Positions 6,022 to 7,119 of a DNA stretch of 7,119 nt are shown one piece after another. The DNA comes from Actinomycetota bacterium (GTDB lineage Bacteria; Actinomycetota; Actinomycetes; S36-B12; UBA5976), in contig WLGZ01000047.1 in assembly GCA_009702945.1 (NCBI GenBank), forward strand, positions 1 through 7,119. The letters run 5' to 3'. The translations under genes were made by a program, and so were the position numbers. Every line of letters starts with the position of its first letter. The stretch's first letter is position 1. The notes below the pieces were generated by a model. The model saw only the letters and a list, made by a program, of their open reading frames with translations. It was not told the origin of the DNA and did not search any database.

Positions 6022-6972
6022 GTGTCAGTTCCTGTTGCTTATGTAGTCCGAAGTGGTCTTGTTGAAGGCGCACACTTTGGCAGCGCGGTTGTTGTCGACG
6101 CGCAGGGCAAAGTTGAATGGTCAATTGGCGATGTTTCAACTGCGATGTTCCCGAGGTCCTCAAGCAAATTGATGCAGGGCCTGGCCATGGTCAGAAATGG
6201 TTTGCCACTCAAGGACGAGTTACTTGCCCTGGCTTGCGCATCTCACAGTGGCGAAGACTTCCATTTAGCTGGAGTTCAAGATATTTTGAACGCCGCAAAT
6301 CTAGATACCTCGGCGCTGCAGTGCCCAGCGGACTGGCCACTTGATGAAATCGAACGCGATACTTTGCTGGCTGCTGGTCTTGGCAAGTCTTCCTCCTACA
6401 TGAATTGCAGTGGCAAACATTCAGCAATGTTGTTTACCTGTGTACTCAATGGCTGGGATACCGATACCTACTTGAAGGCAACTCATCCGTTGCAATTAGC
6501 GTGCAAGGAAACCATCGAATAAATCACCGGCGAGAAAGTTGAACACATAGGTGTTGATGGCTGTGGTGCACCACTAATGTCAACCACATTGGTTGGCCTA
6601 GCTCGCGCATTCTCGAAATTTGCTGGTCCAGCTGCAGATGCCGAGCAAAAAAAGATTGCCGATGCAATTCGGGCTAATCCTGAATATCTTGGTGGCACTC
6701 GTCGTGATGTAACAAAACTTATGCAAGGAGTGCCGAGCCTGGTAGCCAAAGATGGCGCTGAAGCCGTCTATGGAGTTGGTCTAGGTGATGGACGGGCACT
6801 TGCCTTAAAGATTGAAGATGGAGCGGACCGCGCTCGGATCGTAGTTGCAATGTCGATTTTGCAAAATGTAATGGGTGTTGTTTCTCAAGAAGTTGAAAGA
6901 CAACTGGAAAGCCAAGAACTACTTGGTGGCGGCGTGCACGTTGGACAAGTAATTCCGGCGTTTTCTGTCTAA
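6022..6972 (+). pseudogene. L-asparaginase II (R. etli type), interrupted by an in-frame TAA
   Basis: One reading frame encodes an Asparaginase_II (PF06089) protein of normal length, about 316 codons, broken by TAA at 6520-6522. Before the stop (numbering from the GTG at 6022): VPVAYVVRSG at 3-12, MFPRSSSK with the Ser46-x-x-Lys49 pair, CASHSGE near 72-78, and NCSGKHSAML around Cys129. After it, in the same frame: VDGCGAPL (6550-6573), GTRRDVTKLM and ALKIEDGADRAR. The two halves divide the residues that form one active site in this Ser-Lys/Cys family, so neither half alone should hydrolyse asparagine. There is no frameshift and both halves look well conserved, implying a recent mutation or a sequence error. 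GTG at 5989 is an alternative start adding 11 residues; 6022 fits the family N-terminus better, although AGGGGA directly abuts it. Confidence 0.85.
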
Positions 6973-6975
6973 CTT

Positions 6976-7119
6976 CTAGCTAACGAGTTCTTTACGGTAT
7001 TTCATTACTTCTGAAGTCATACCAATTCCAACAACTCCAATGAGAATTTCACCTCTGAAATAACCCATGACTAATTCATCGGATAACTCTCCTGCGACTA
7101 GTTCATAACGATCAGCCAG
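6976..7119 (-). CDS. C-terminal fragment, possibly an FAD-dependent ferredoxin reductase
   Basis: An open minus-strand frame runs from the window edge (no start visible) to a TAG at 6976-6978, giving 47 residues. The sequence alternates as in beta strands: DELVMGYFRGEILIGVVGIG, then a helix-like MTSEVMKYRKEL and the end. This shape resembles the C-terminal domain (Reductase_C) of rubredoxin- or ferredoxin-NAD(P)H reductases, which end in a Gly-rich strand and an MxxYRxL helix. The assignment is from pattern memory only and the fragment is short. It is convergent with the asparaginase gene, with three bases between the stops. If right, it would be a possible electron-transfer partner for the nearby P450. 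Confidence 0.5.
   Translation of the reverse strand: MADRYELVAGELSDELVMGYFRGEILIGVVGIGMTSEVMKYRKELVS

Noticed and set aside
6520..6522. TAA recoded as a sense codon
   Set aside because: TAA ends the DUF4395, ygfZ and dtd genes at their expected family lengths, so reassignment does not fit.
6577..6972. Separate 131-residue gene after the asparaginase stop
   Set aside because: It is the same frame as the upstream half and contains only the C-terminal half of the family; DGCGAP lies before its ATG and there is no ribosome site.

Overview
The window looks like chromosomal DNA from a low-to-moderate GC actinobacterium. The gene set is typically actinobacterial: a CRIGERS-type thiosulfate sulfurtransferase coupled to a DUF1416 gene, a DUF4395 membrane protein, nitrobindin next to a Fur-family regulator, YgfZ, and D-aminoacyl-tRNA deacylase. 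AT-leaning codon choice, ATGA overlaps and short intergenic gaps suggest a streamlined lineage such as the freshwater Nanopelagicales (acI) or a relative. That placement is inferred. No tRNA, rRNA, CRISPR array, insertion sequence or tandem repeat was seen, and no gap between genes exceeds about 75 bases.

Layout. (1) 2-1607, plus strand: a sulfur-handling operon of DUF4395 membrane protein, SseA rhodanese and DUF1416 protein. It ends in a 14-bp hairpin shared with a convergent CoA-binding (YccU-like) gene at 1664-2095. (2) 2155-4231, plus strand: an unannotated 33-residue single-TM microprotein, nitrobindin and a Fur-family regulator, joined by two ATGA overlaps, followed after 51 bases by ygfZ. 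This set deals with heme/NO, metal sensing and Fe-S maintenance. (3) 4300-5478, plus strand: a complete cytochrome P450 that resembles GcoA (CYP255), the P450 subunit of the aromatic O-demethylase. (4) 5479-5949, minus strand: dtd, whose stop codon directly abuts the P450 stop codon. (5) 6022-6972, plus strand: an R. etli-type L-asparaginase interrupted by one in-frame TAA at 6520. (6) 6976-7119, minus strand: the C-terminal end of a protein that may be an FAD-dependent ferredoxin reductase.

The most interesting content is the P450. It keeps two of the three phenylalanines that pack around guaiacol in GcoA. The third (Phe169) is naturally alanine, the same change that was engineered into GcoA to admit syringol. 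It also carries Gln where GcoA has Ala295, so the substrate may be something else. Other points to follow up are the broken asparaginase, the Nur-like histidine pattern of the regulator, the coupled microprotein, and an inverted repeat between the divergent dtd and asparaginase genes.
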